From Actinomadura montaniterrae (GTDB lineage: Bacteria; Actinomycetota; Actinomycetes; Streptosporangiales; Streptosporangiaceae), in NCBI RefSeq assembly GCF_008923365.1, contig NZ_WBMR01000050.1:1-50861 (forward strand): a DNA stretch of 50,861 bases, in the 5' to 3' direction. Position 1 is the first letter of the stretch, and every line of letters starts with the position of its first letter. The notes under the pieces are model-generated. The model was not told the DNA's origin and did no database searches. It saw only the letters and a program-made list of their open reading frames with translations. The position numbers and the translations under genes are program-made. Shown piece by piece: positions 7,483 to 15,922 of this stretch.

Positions 7483-9598
7483 CCCGCTCCAGCACGGCGC
7501 GGACCTCCGCGTCGCGGACGAGGTCGTCCAGGACGACCGGGCGCCCCTGCGCGTCGGCGAGGGGGACGCGCCAGTTCGGGTACTCGTCGACGGTGCCGGG
7601 CTGGTTCTGGGTGCGGCGCTCACCGACCGCGTCGGCGAGCGAGACGCCGATGAGGCGCGCCGGGGTGCGGCCGAGGAAGGCGTGGAGCGCGGCGACGACC
7701 TGCCGGTCGTAGGCGTCCGAACCGTCCGCGAGCGCCCGCAGCACGTCGTCGGGCGGGTCGGGCAGCAGGCCCTCGGCGTGGAGCAGGCCGAGCCAGGCGG
7801 CGAGCTGCTCCCGGTGGTCGGCGGTCTCCTCGCCGAGGGGGCGGGTGAGCAGGCCGAGACGGTCGCGCAGGGCGATGTGGTCGCCGTGCAGGAACCCGGT
7901 GATCGGCGGCATGTCGTGCGTGCCGACCGTGGCCAGCGACAGGTCCCGCCACTGCGCCGCCGGCTTCGGGCGTCCCTCCGCGTCGCGCTCGAACCAGAGC
8001 AGCGACGTGCCGAGGACGCCCCGGTCGGCGAGGTCGTCGCGGACCTCCGGTTCCACCGTGCCCAGGTCCTCGCCGACGACGAGGGCGCCCGCCCGGTGGG
8101 CCTCCCACACCAGGCAGCCGAGCATCGCGTCCCGGTCGTAGCCGACGTACGTCCCGTCGGCGGGCGAGGCGCCCTCCGGGATCCACCACAGCCGGGACAC
8201 CTGCATCGCGTGGTCGAGGCGGAGCCCGCCGCCGTGCCGCAGTGCCGCCGCCAGCATCTCCCGGTACGGGACGTAGGCGTCCGCGGCGAGCGTGGTGGGC
8301 CGCCAGGGCGGCTGGCCCCAGTCCTGGCCGCGCTGGTTGAACTCGTCCGGGGGCGCGCCGACGCTCATCCCGGACGCGAGCTCGTCCCGGTAGATCCAGG
8401 CGTCGGCGCTGCCCTGCGCCACCCCGACCGCCAGGTCGTGGACGATCCCGGCGGGCATCCCCGCGTCGCGGGCGGCCTTCTGCGCGCCGGCGAGCTGCTG
8501 GTCGAGGCGCCATTGCAGCCACGCGTGGAACTCGGCGCGCGCGCCGCGGCGCGGCTCGTCCAGGACGGCGTGCCCGTGCGCGTCCTGGAGGGCGGACGGC
8601 CATCGCCGCCAGTCGGTCGTCCCCTGCTCCTCGCTGATCGCGCACCATGTGGTGAAGTCGCGCAGCGCGGCGCCGTGCCGCCTGCGGAAGGCCGCGAACG
8701 CGGGGTCGTGGCGGATGCCGGGCGACGACCGGTACATCGCTTCGAGCGCCTCGAGCTTCGCCGTCCACACGGCGTCCCGGTCGAGCGGGCCTTCGAGGGT
8801 GCGCAGCCGCGCCGCCATGGCCGCGAACCGCTCCCGGCCCTCGGGCGGGAGCGCCGCGTACTCCGGCATGTCCTCGATCCGCAGGTAGAGCGGGGCGGGG
8901 AAGCGGCGGCTCATCGGCGAGTACGGCGACGGGCTGACGGGCGGCATCGGCTCCGCCGCGTGCAGCGGGTTCGCGACGACGAACCCGGCGCCGAGGTCGC
9001 GGCCCGCCCAGGTCGCGAGGTCGGCGAGGTCGTGCAGGTCGCCGAGCCCCCACGAGCCGCGCGAGCGCAGCGCGTACAGCTGGACGGTCAGCCCCCACAT
9101 CCGCGGCGGGCGCGGCAGGGACGCCGGCGCCACGAGCAGCGCCGCGCTCTCCTCCCGGCTCCCCTGCCGGACGTGGAGGCGGTGCCATCCGAGCGTGACG
9201 TCGCCCTCGCTGCCGTCCAGCGGGACGGGGCGGGCCTGCTCGGCGGACGGCTCCGCCAGGACGTCGGGCTCGCCGGGCTCGATCCGGACGTCCAGGTCGC
9301 CGGCGGGCCGCAGGGTCCGGCGCACCTTCGCGAGGATCCGGTCGGCGGTGCGGCCCTCGCCCGGGTCGCTGCGGACGACGAGGGTCGGCGGCAGCGTCCG
9401 CGCGCGCTCCTGGTGGCGCTCCAGCTCGGCGCGGACGGCCGCCGGGGACGAGGCGTCCACCCCGAGCGCGCCGAGGACGGCGACCAGGGTGCCGGGCGGG
9501 ACGTCGGCCGCCCGTCCCCGCCAGTCGGTGTAGCGCGTCGCGACCCGGTGGTGCCCGGCCAGCCTGATCAGTTCGTCGTCAGCCACGCCTGCACCCAT
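7463..9598 (-). CDS. malQ: 4-alpha-glucanotransferase (amylomaltase, GH77)
   Basis: Transfers alpha-1,4-glucan segments between maltodextrins in glycogen and maltose metabolism. About 711 aa from ATG 9598; an in-frame upstream ATG at 9619 and a downstream GTG (VADDELIR) are alternatives. The N-terminal about 150 aa is the extension typical of actinobacterial MalQ. The GH77 core shows WGLTVQLYALRSRGSWGLGD, LRLDHAMQVSRLWWIPEG (catalytic Asp region), VVGEDLGTVEPEV (acid/base Glu) and LATVGTHDMPPITGF. The C-terminus overlaps the convergent unknown gene by 20 bp. It is next to an amidase on the same strand, but with no clear functional tie. Confidence 0.94.
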   Translation of the reverse strand: MGAGVADDELIRLAGHHRVATRYTDWRGRAADVPPGTLVAVLGALGVDASSPAAVRAELERHQERARTLPPTLVVRSDPGEGRTADRILAKVRRTLRPAGDLDVRIEPGEPDVLAEPSAEQARPVPLDGSEGDVTLGWHRLHVRQGSREESAALLVAPASLPRPPRMWGLTVQLYALRSRGSWGLGDLHDLADLATWAGRDLGAGFVVANPLHAAEPMPPVSPSPYSPMSRRFPAPLYLRIEDMPEYAALPPEGRERFAAMAARLRTLEGPLDRDAVWTAKLEALEAMYRSSPGIRHDPAFAAFRRRHGAALRDFTTWCAISEEQGTTDWRRWPSALQDAHGHAVLDEPRRGARAEFHAWLQWRLDQQLAGAQKAARDAGMPAGIVHDLAVGVAQGSADAWIYRDELASGMSVGAPPDEFNQRGQDWGQPPWRPTTLAADAYVPYREMLAAALRHGGGLRLDHAMQVSRLWWIPEGASPADGTYVGYDRDAMLGCLVWEAHRAGALVVGEDLGTVEPEVRDDLADRGVLGTSLLWFERDAEGRPKPAAQWRDLSLATVGTHDMPPITGFLHGDHIALRDRLGLLTRPLGEETADHREQLAAWLGLLHAEGLLPDPPDDVLRALADGSDAYDRQVVAALHAFLGRTPARLIGVSLADAVGERRTQNQPGTVDEYPNWRVPLADAQGRPVVLDDLVRDAEVRAVLERVSRESS

Positions 9599-9637
9599 GC
9601 CCCGGCGGCGCCGCGCCAAGCGCGGGCCGGACGGGGC

Positions 9638-11062
9638 TCACGCGTCCCAGATGGGGGGCTTGCGGCCGGCCCAGGGGCGCGCCTCCTCCAGCTGCGCGGA
9701 CAGCGAGATCAGCGTCCCCTCGCCGCCGAGCCGCCCCGCGAGCATGACCCCGATCGGCAGCCCGTCGGCGTTCCAGTGCAGCGGGACGTTGACGGCCGGC
9801 TGCCCGGAGATGTTGTAGGCGGCGCAGAACGGCGTGAACAGCGTCTGCCTGCGGAAGTTCTCCTCGGGCTCCTGGTCGTGGAAGTAGCCGACGGGAACGG
9901 GCGGCTGGGCGAGCGTCGGATGCAGGATCGCGTCGAACTCGTTCAGGACCGGGAACGCGGCGCGCAGCACGCCCTGCAGGGCGGCGTGCGCCCGGAACAG
10001 CTCCGGCGCGGTCGTGGCGTTCCCGCGCTCGCGGAGCCAGCGCGTCAGCGGCTGGAGGAGGTGCTCGCTCCCGTCCGGGACGGGCGTCATCGTGGCCATG
10101 ACGCCCCAGAGCAGCTCGAAGTGCGGGACCATCTCGGGCCCGAACACCGGCGGCAGCTCCACGACCTCGTGCCCGAGCTCCTCCAGCAGCGCGGACGCCT
10201 CCTCATAGGCGGCGACGCAGTCCGGGTGCACTTCGGCGCCGGCGACCGCGGGCTGCCGGCTGCGCGCGATCCGGAGCCGTCCCGGCGGGCGATCGGCGTA
10301 CGACAGGAACGTGCCCTCGACGGGCGGTGCGGCGTAGAGGTCGCCGGGCATCGGCCCGGCCATGGCGTCCAGCAGCAGGGCGGCGTCCTCGACGGACCGG
10401 GCGATCGGCCCGTTGGTGGACAGGCCGAACAGGTCCGGGACGACTGGCCCCTGGGAGATCCGGCCGCGGGTCGGCTTGATCCCGAACAGGCCGCAGACGC
10501 TGCTCGGGATGCGGATGGAGCCACCGCCGTCGCTGCCCTGGGCAACGGGCGCCAGCCCGGACGCGACCGCCGCCGCGGCGCCGCCGCTCGACCCGCCCGC
10601 CGACCTGGTGAGGTCCCAGGGCGTGCGGGCGGGCGGCGCGACGTCGCCTTCGGTGTAGCAGGGCAGCCCGAATTCCGGCACGGCGGTCTTGCCGGGCATG
10701 ATCGTTCCCGCCTCGCGCAGCAGGCGCACGACGCTGTCATCCGTAAAACCGGTCATATCGGCAAAAACGGATGAACCAAAAGTCATCCGAACGCCGTCCA
10801 CCATGTTCAGGTCCTTGACCGGAACCGGCACCCCGTGCAGCGGCGGCAGGTCCCCCGGACCGGCCGCGTCCAGCACCGCCTTCTCGGCCCGCGCGGCCTG
10901 CTCCCGCGCCGCCTCGGCGGTCACCGTCACATAGGCCCCCACCTGCGGGTTCAGCCGTCCGATGCGGTCCAGATAATGGTCGGTCAGCTCGACCGGGGAC
11001 AGCCGCCCCGAACGGACGGCGTCAGCCGCCTCCCTAGCGCCGAGGTCATGGAGATGTGTCAC
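9638..11062 (-). CDS. Amidase-signature family amidase
   Basis: Hydrolyses an amide bond; the substrate cannot be told. 474 aa, usual for the family. The Ser-cisSer-Lys triad can be read: Lys in HGVPVPVKDLN, the Gly/Ser-rich stretch AGSSGGAAAAVASGL, and the second Ser in QGSDGGGSIRIPSSVCG. It is closer to stand-alone amidases than to GatA, since there is no gatB/gatC nearby. The GTG start at 11062 has no Shine-Dalgarno but lies 8 nt downstream of a good -10, so the message is probably leaderless. Confidence 0.9.
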   Translation of the reverse strand: MTHLHDLGAREAADAVRSGRLSPVELTDHYLDRIGRLNPQVGAYVTVTAEAAREQAARAEKAVLDAAGPGDLPPLHGVPVPVKDLNMVDGVRMTFGSSVFADMTGFTDDSVVRLLREAGTIMPGKTAVPEFGLPCYTEGDVAPPARTPWDLTRSAGGSSGGAAAAVASGLAPVAQGSDGGGSIRIPSSVCGLFGIKPTRGRISQGPVVPDLFGLSTNGPIARSVEDAALLLDAMAGPMPGDLYAAPPVEGTFLSYADRPPGRLRIARSRQPAVAGAEVHPDCVAAYEEASALLEELGHEVVELPPVFGPEMVPHFELLWGVMATMTPVPDGSEHLLQPLTRWLRERGNATTAPELFRAHAALQGVLRAAFPVLNEFDAILHPTLAQPPVPVGYFHDQEPEENFRRQTLFTPFCAAYNISGQPAVNVPLHWNADGLPIGVMLAGRLGGEGTLISLSAQLEEARPWAGRKPPIWDA

Positions 11063-11070
11063 GAACCGGA

Positions 11071-11099
11071 ACGCTAGACCGCTCGCGCGCGGGCATCAA
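11071..11099 (-). promoter_or_regulatory. Sigma-70-type promoter giving a leaderless amidase mRNA
   Basis: On the minus strand TTGATG (11099-11094) and TAGCGT (11076-11071) are separated by exactly 17 bp, and the GTG start follows 8 nt after the -10. An imperfect dyad TCTACC / GGTAGA (11114-11119, 11130-11135) lies just upstream of the -35. Confidence 0.7.
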
Positions 11100-11250
11100 A
11101 GAGGCGGAGACTCTCTACCGGGAAGAGGTGGTAGATGACTCACGTACCCGCCCTGCGCGGCAGTGAATCACTCACGCGCGGCGACAAAACTATTAACCCT
11201 GCATGACTAGTCGCCGTCCCGCATGATGATTACTCTGCGCTCGGAGGATC

Positions 11251-12114
11251 ATGCCCCCGATGGGAGAGGAATACGGAGCGTCACTTATGGCGATCATGGA
11301 GCGGGGCAACACACAGCAGGCACGGGGCCAGCCCAGGGACGACCCTGACCAGCGCGACGAGACGCAGGAGCAACCCCCCGTGCAGGAGCCGGACAAGCGG
11401 CCGCCCGGCGACCGGACGCTCACCGCGGTGCTCACGGGCCCCCGGGTCCGCGTGTGGGCGTGGCGGATCGGCGTGGCGCTCGCCGCCCTCGTCGTCGTCA
11501 CCGCGGTCTTCGGCGGGCGGCTCGGCATCACCGCGGCGGTCCTCGTGATCGTCGTGGACGTCGTGCGCCGGTCCCGCCGGGACTCCAGCATCCCGGCCTG
11601 GCAGAAGTCCTCGGCCGCCGAACGGCGCACCGAGAAGCAGCTGAGGTCGCTGCAGCGCAACGGCTATCTCGTGCTGCACGCCCGGGCCGTCCCGCGCGAC
11701 GACGAGGGCGTCAGCGACGGGCGGATCGACCACCTGGTGATCGGGCCGAGCGGCGTCTACGCCATCGACTCCGAGAAGTGGGACAAGCGCCTCCCCGTGC
11801 GCACCCTGTCCCACCGCAAGCTCTTCCACGGCCCCTTCAACAAGAAGGAGCGGCTGGACGAGGCGCGCTGGGAGGCCGACCAGGCCAGCAAGATCATCGG
11901 TGGGCAGGTCGGGTTCGAGGTGCCCGTGCAGCCCTCGGTGGCCATCTACGGGCCGTCCATCCCGTGGAAGGTCATGCGGGTCAGGGACGTGGACGTGTAC
12001 GCGGGCAACCGGGCCCGCTCGTACCTGCGCCGCCGTCCCAAGATCCTCACCGACACCGACGTCCAGCGGATCTTCCAGGCGGCGGAGAAGGCGCTGCCGC
12101 CCAAGTACGGCTGA
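11251..12114 (+). CDS. NERD-domain protein with an N-terminal hydrophobic hairpin
   Basis: 287 aa. The N-terminus is Gln/Asp-rich, then a hydrophobic stretch (about 70-105: IGVALAALVVVTAVFGGRL and AAVLVIVVDVV) suggests two short membrane passes. The C-terminal part (about 125-225) fits a NERD (nuclease-related) domain: AERRTEKQLRSL, GRIDHLVIGPSGVYAIDSEKWD, where Asp, Asp and E-x-K stand in for the D-(E/Q)xK nuclease pattern. Activity is not shown. ATG 11251 sits 3 bp after GGAGG, which is tight; ATG 11260 and ATG 11287 (GGAG 8 bp upstream) are also possible starts. An intrinsic terminator follows. Confidence 0.75.
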   Translation: MPPMGEEYGASLMAIMERGNTQQARGQPRDDPDQRDETQEQPPVQEPDKRPPGDRTLTAVLTGPRVRVWAWRIGVALAALVVVTAVFGGRLGITAAVLVIVVDVVRRSRRDSSIPAWQKSSAAERRTEKQLRSLQRNGYLVLHARAVPRDDEGVSDGRIDHLVIGPSGVYAIDSEKWDKRLPVRTLSHRKLFHGPFNKKERLDEARWEADQASKIIGGQVGFEVPVQPSVAIYGPSIPWKVMRVRDVDVYAGNRARSYLRRRPKILTDTDVQRIFQAAEKALPPKYG

Positions 12115-12219
12115 TCCCGCGGCGGCGGTCCCGCCACGACACCGGATCCCGCAACGGCGCGGGACTCCGTCACCCGGGCGGCCCTGTCCCGGGCCGCCCG
12201 CACGCTCGACGCCGAGCCA

Positions 12220-12247
12220 CCGGGCCCCTTCGCGGGCCCGGCTTTTT
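12220..12247 (+). terminator. Intrinsic terminator after the NERD gene
   Basis: CCGGGCCC and GGGCCCGG form a perfect 8-bp stem with a 6-nt loop, followed by C and five T's. This is the most classical rho-independent terminator in the window. Confidence 0.85.
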
Positions 12248-12274
12248 CACGCCCCGCCTCCGACCTTGTAGCAT
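12246..12274 (+). promoter_or_regulatory. Probable ilvD promoter with a long leader
   Basis: TTCACG (12246-12251) and TAGCAT (12269-12274) are 17 bp apart, starting in the T-run of the preceding terminator. This gives a GC-rich leader of about 160 nt before ilvD. I found no leader peptide or known riboswitch in 12275-12442. Confidence 0.5.
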
Positions 12275-12442
12275 CGGGTTGCACAGGCCGGCCCGCGCGC
12301 GACCTCCGCTGAGCCGGCGGCAGCGCCGCGATCCGCCGCTGAGAGCTTCCCACCGCGCACCGCTCGCTCACCGCCCGCCGAACCCGGCGCGGCGACGCGT
12401 CCGGCGACACGGCACCACGGCACAGGTTGGAGAGGTCACAGG

Positions 12443-14293
12443 ATGCCCCCGCTCAGGTCACGTACGGTCACCCATGGCAGGAACATGGCGGGCGCCCGCG
12501 CGCTCATGCGGGCCAGCGGCGTCGAACGCGAGGACTTCGGCAAGCCGATCGTCGCGGTGGCCAACAGCTTCACCCAGTTCGTGCCCGGCCACGTCCACCT
12601 CGACGAGGTCGGCAAGGTCGTCGCCGGCGCCGTCCGCGAGGCCGGCGGCGTGCCCCGCGAGTTCAACACGATCGCCGTGGACGACGGCATCGCGATGGGC
12701 CACGGCGGCATGCTGTACTCGCTGCCGTCCCGCGAGCTGATCGCCGACGCCGTCGAGTACATGGTCAACGCGCACTGCGCCGACGCCCTGGTCTGCGTGT
12801 CCAACTGCGACAAGATCACGCCGGGCATGCTGCTGGCCGCGATGCGGCTGAACATCCCGACCGTCTTCGTCTCCGGCGGCCCGATGGAGGCCGGCAAGCC
12901 CGTCGCGGGCGTGATGGGCGGCAACAAGCTCGACCTGATCGACCCGATGATCGCCTCCGCGGACGAGTCCGTCGCCGACGACAAGCTCGCCGAGATGGAG
13001 GAGAGCGCCTGCCCGACCTGCGGGTCCTGCTCCGGCATGTTCACCGCCAACTCGATGAACTGCCTCACCGAGGCGATCGGCCTCGCGCTGCCCGGCAACG
13101 GCACCGTCCTCGCCACCCACACCGCCCGCCGCGCCCTCTACGAGCGGGCCGGACGCACCGTCGTCGAGATCGCGAAGCGCTACTACGACGGCGACGACGA
13201 CTCGGTCCTGCCGCTCAACATCGCGACGCGGGACGCGTTCGAGAACGCGATGGTGCTCGACGTCGCCATGGGCGGCTCCACCAACACGATCCTGCACCTG
13301 CTCGCCGCCGCCACCGAGGCCGGCGTCGACTTCGGCCTCGACGACATCGACGCCGTCTCCCGCCGCGTCCCCTGCATCTGCAAGCTGGCCCCGACGCTCG
13401 CCACCTACCACGTCGAGGACTGCCACCGCGCCGGCGGCATCCCCGCCCTCCTCGGCGAACTGCACCGCGGCGGGCTGCTGAACTCCGCCGCGCACTCGAT
13501 CCACAGCCCGTCCGTCGCCGACTTCGTCGCCCAGTGGGACGTCCGCTCCCCCGACGTCCTGCCCGAGGCCGTCGAGCTGTTCCACGCGGCCCCCGGCGGC
13601 GTCCGCAGCACCTCCGCGTTCTCGCAGAGCGCCCGCTGGGAGGAGCTCGACCTCGACCGCGAGAGCGGCTGCATCCGCGACGTCGAGCACGCCTACACCG
13701 CCGACGGCGGCCTCGCCGTCCTGCGCGGCAACATCGCCCCCGACGGCGCGATCGTCAAGACCGCGGGCGTCGAGGAGGAGCTCTGGACCTTCAGCGGCCC
13801 CGCCGTCGTGTTCGAGAGCCAGGACCAGGCCGCCGAGGGCATCCTCGGCGGCAAGGTCAAGGCCGGCGACGTCGTCGTGATCCGCTACGAGGGCCCCCGG
13901 GGCGGCCCCGGCATGCAGGAGATGCTGTACCCGACGAGCTTCCTCAAGGGCCGCGGGCTCGGCAAGGCGTGCGCGCTGATCACCGACGGGCGGTTCTCCG
14001 GCGGCACGTCCGGGCTGTCCATCGGGCACGCCTCCCCCGAGGCCGCCGGCGGCGGGATCATCGCCCTCGTCGAGGACGGCGACCGGATCGTGATCGACAT
14101 CCCGAACCGGACACTGGAGCTGGACGTCCCGGCCGAGGAGCTGGAGACCCGCCGCGAGAAGCTGCTCGCCGACCTCGGCGGCTACCGCCCCCGCAACCGG
14201 GACCGCAAGGTCAGCGCCGCGCTGCGCGCCTACGCCGCGATGGCGACGTCCGCGTCCACCGGCGCCGCCCGCGACGTCTCGCAGCTGTATTGA
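12443..14293 (+). CDS. ilvD: Dihydroxy-acid dehydratase
   Basis: Dehydrates 2,3-dihydroxy-isovalerate and -methylvalerate in valine and isoleucine synthesis, using an Fe-S cluster. 616 aa, full length. The cluster region shows VSNCDKITPGMLLAAMRLNIP and ESACPTCGSCSGMFTANSMNCLTEA, both IlvD/Edd signatures. GKACALITDGRFSGGTSGLSIGH near the C-terminus is the second family signature. ATG 12443 follows GGAGAGG. It stands alone with no other ilv gene nearby, which is common in actinobacteria. Confidence 0.97.
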   Translation: MPPLRSRTVTHGRNMAGARALMRASGVEREDFGKPIVAVANSFTQFVPGHVHLDEVGKVVAGAVREAGGVPREFNTIAVDDGIAMGHGGMLYSLPSRELIADAVEYMVNAHCADALVCVSNCDKITPGMLLAAMRLNIPTVFVSGGPMEAGKPVAGVMGGNKLDLIDPMIASADESVADDKLAEMEESACPTCGSCSGMFTANSMNCLTEAIGLALPGNGTVLATHTARRALYERAGRTVVEIAKRYYDGDDDSVLPLNIATRDAFENAMVLDVAMGGSTNTILHLLAAATEAGVDFGLDDIDAVSRRVPCICKLAPTLATYHVEDCHRAGGIPALLGELHRGGLLNSAAHSIHSPSVADFVAQWDVRSPDVLPEAVELFHAAPGGVRSTSAFSQSARWEELDLDRESGCIRDVEHAYTADGGLAVLRGNIAPDGAIVKTAGVEEELWTFSGPAVVFESQDQAAEGILGGKVKAGDVVVIRYEGPRGGPGMQEMLYPTSFLKGRGLGKACALITDGRFSGGTSGLSIGHASPEAAGGGIIALVEDGDRIVIDIPNRTLELDVPAEELETRREKLLADLGGYRPRNRDRKVSAALRAYAAMATSASTGAARDVSQLY

Positions 14294-14441
14294 TGCAAGC
14301 CAGGCCCAGCGTGCTCGCCTGGCGGCTCGCACGCTGACCTCGCTTGGGCGAGCGCGGCATCGCTTCGCGATCTTCCCGGTGGGGCTCGCCTCCGGCTTCG
14401 CCCCCACCGGTCAGGTCACGCGCTCGCGCGGCGGTTGAGGC
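14294..14441. repeat. Hairpin-rich spacer after ilvD
   Basis: No gene is visible. It contains a pairing GCGTGC / GCACGC (about 14309-14334) and a stronger stem CCGGTGGGG / CCCCACCGG (14376-14384 and 14402-14410, 17-nt loop). These probably serve as terminator structures for ilvD, without a U-tract. Confidence 0.5.
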
Positions 14442-14458
14442 ATTACCCGGCGGGTAAT
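14442..14458 (+). promoter_or_regulatory. Perfect 17-bp palindrome upstream of the DUF1330-like gene
   Basis: ATTACCCG-G-CGGGTAAT is an exact 8-1-8 dyad, 72 bp before the ATG at 14530. The form resembles operators of TetR- or GntR-class repressors. No regulator gene is adjacent. Confidence 0.65.
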
Positions 14459-14529
14459 CGCCGTCGTTCCCTGCTCCGGGCAGAGTGGATCTTGTCAGCC
14501 AGAGGCTCCACGACCCGGAGGAGATCGCG

Positions 14530-14877
14530 ATGACCGCCTACGCCATCGGCCTGCTGCACCCCCAGCCGCCGCTGCACGACGACGTCTTCGTCTACATGGA
14601 GCGCATCCAGGCCACGATGGACCCGTTCGGCGGCCGCTTCATCACCCACGGCAAGGTCCCCGAGGTCCACGAGGGCGCGTTCAACGGGGCCGTGGTGATC
14701 CTCGAGTTCCCGGACATGGACCGGGCCCGGGCCTGGTACGACTCGCCCGCCTACCAGGAGATCATCCCGATGCGGGCCGACCACATCCCGAGCGTGATCA
14801 TGCTGGTCAACGGCGTCGGCCCCGGGCACGACGCCGCCGCGCTGGCCGCCGGCCTCCGCGCGGCCCAGGCGGGATAG
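14530..14877 (+). CDS. DUF1330-like small dimeric alpha/beta-barrel protein
   Basis: 115 aa from ATG 14530, with GGAG 9 bp upstream; an in-frame GTG at 14485 is less likely. TAYAIGLLHPQ, RFITHGKVPEVHEG and VVILEFPDMDRARAWYDSPAYQEIIPMR fit the DUF1330/ferredoxin-like fold of small dimeric proteins. Function is unknown for the family. A perfect palindrome upstream suggests it is repressed by an unlinked regulator. Confidence 0.8.
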   Translation: MTAYAIGLLHPQPPLHDDVFVYMERIQATMDPFGGRFITHGKVPEVHEGAFNGAVVILEFPDMDRARAWYDSPAYQEIIPMRADHIPSVIMLVNGVGPGHDAAALAAGLRAAQAG

Positions 14878-14880
14878 CCG

Positions 14881-15099
14881 TCAGGAGCAGCAGCCTCCGC
14901 CGCAGCAGCCGCCCCCGGCGGCCGGCGGGGGCGTCGGGGCGCCGCCGCGCGACGTGCCGGTCACGGCGACCGTCGACAGCAGCTTCACCGTGTCGTCATG
15001 GCCGTCCGGGCAGGGCGCCGGGTCGGAGGCGTTGATCATCGGGCGGGAGACCTCGAACGTCGACCCGCACGCGCGGCAGCGGTAGTCATAGCGTGGCAC
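14881..15099 (-). CDS. FmdB-family zinc-ribbon protein
   Basis: 72 aa: MPRYDYRCRACGSTFEVSRPM has the first C-x2-C knuckle, and PCPDGHDDTVKLLS gives the second, a Cys-Pro-x-Gly-His variant. The tail is Gly/Pro-rich and ends GGGCCGGGCCS, a Cys-pair repeat that could bind metal. GTG 15099 lies 6 nt after TATCCT (15111-15106) with no Shine-Dalgarno, so translation may be leaderless. It ends 3 bp from the DUF1330-like gene, tail to tail. Confidence 0.85.
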   Translation of the reverse strand: MPRYDYRCRACGSTFEVSRPMINASDPAPCPDGHDDTVKLLSTVAVTGTSRGGAPTPPPAAGGGCCGGGCCS

Positions 15100-15124
15100 G
15101 AGGACAGGATACGGCCCGGCCGCG

Positions 15125-15634
15125 CTAGGCGGCGGGCTCGGAGACGTACGGCGCCCACTGCGGGTCGCCGTCGTGGACGATCCCGATCAGCCGCCAGTGC
15201 GCGCCGCGCGGGACGCCGGGCGTCATCCCGAGCGTCCAGCCGAGCTCGGACAGCAGCCGGTCGGCCTTGCGGTGGTTGCAGGTCATGCAGGACGCGACGC
15301 AGTTCTCCCACACGTGCTTGCCGCCGCGGCTGCGCGGATGCACGTGGTCGATCGTCTCGGCGCGGCGGCCGCAGTAGACGCAGCGGAAGCCGTCGCGGCG
15401 CATGAGGGCGGCGCGGGTGAGCGGGACGCGGGTCCGGAACGGGATGCGGACGTAGCGCCGCAGCCGGATCACCGACGGGATCTCGATCTCCATGGTCGCC
15501 GAGTGCAGGGTGGCCCCCGAGATGTCGTGATGGACGATCTCGGCCTTCTCCCGGAGCACGAGGCAGACCGCCCGCCGCAGCGGGAGCGTGGTGAGTGGTT
15601 CGTACGTCGCGTTCAGGAGAAGGACCTGTCTCAT
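15125..15634 (-). CDS. HNH endonuclease family protein
   Basis: 169 aa from ATG 15634 (MRQVLLLNATYEPLT), with GGAGG 8 bp upstream. The frame is open further upstream without support. The HNH core has a zinc ribbon: RCVYCGRRAETIDHVHPRSRGGKHVWENCVASCMTCNHRKADR, where CVYC and CMTC bind zinc, DH is the first H of the motif and N-x-x the central Asn. This family of single-domain HNH proteins is conserved in actinobacteria (Rv2469c-like); its target is not known. Located between FmdB and a divergent prolyl oligopeptidase. Confidence 0.9.
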   Translation of the reverse strand: MRQVLLLNATYEPLTTLPLRRAVCLVLREKAEIVHHDISGATLHSATMEIEIPSVIRLRRYVRIPFRTRVPLTRAALMRRDGFRCVYCGRRAETIDHVHPRSRGGKHVWENCVASCMTCNHRKADRLLSELGWTLGMTPGVPRGAHWRLIGIVHDGDPQWAPYVSEPAA

Positions 15635-15922
15635 CAGACGGCCTCCGCCGGCGTGCCGGGGTTCGCCTCGGCGGACGCGGCTGACCGCGCCTCGCACCGA
15701 GGCCCGAATATTGTCTCCGGCACCTGCGCACTCGCCATGAGGACCTCCCCAGAGGCGAACCGACCTGGAATCAGTGTGGCGGCTGAGGGAGCCCGACCGC
15801 TACCCCAAATATCCCCATCGAAGGACCAGATCGAACGCAAAAACGCAGGCATTGCGCGTCGGGCACCTCTCCGGGCGGGCTGATCGGGCGGACGGCCCGC
15901 ACCGGTGAATACAGTGCATCCC
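15635..15922. other. Divergent intergenic region between HNH and prolyl oligopeptidase genes
   Basis: About 290 bases with no supported gene. It holds AT-richer patches (CCGAATATTG near 15709 and CCCAAATATCCCC near 15804) that could carry the two promoters. A TACAGT -10 at 15910-15915 lies 7 nt before the oligopeptidase ATG. No long dyad was seen. Confidence 0.5.
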
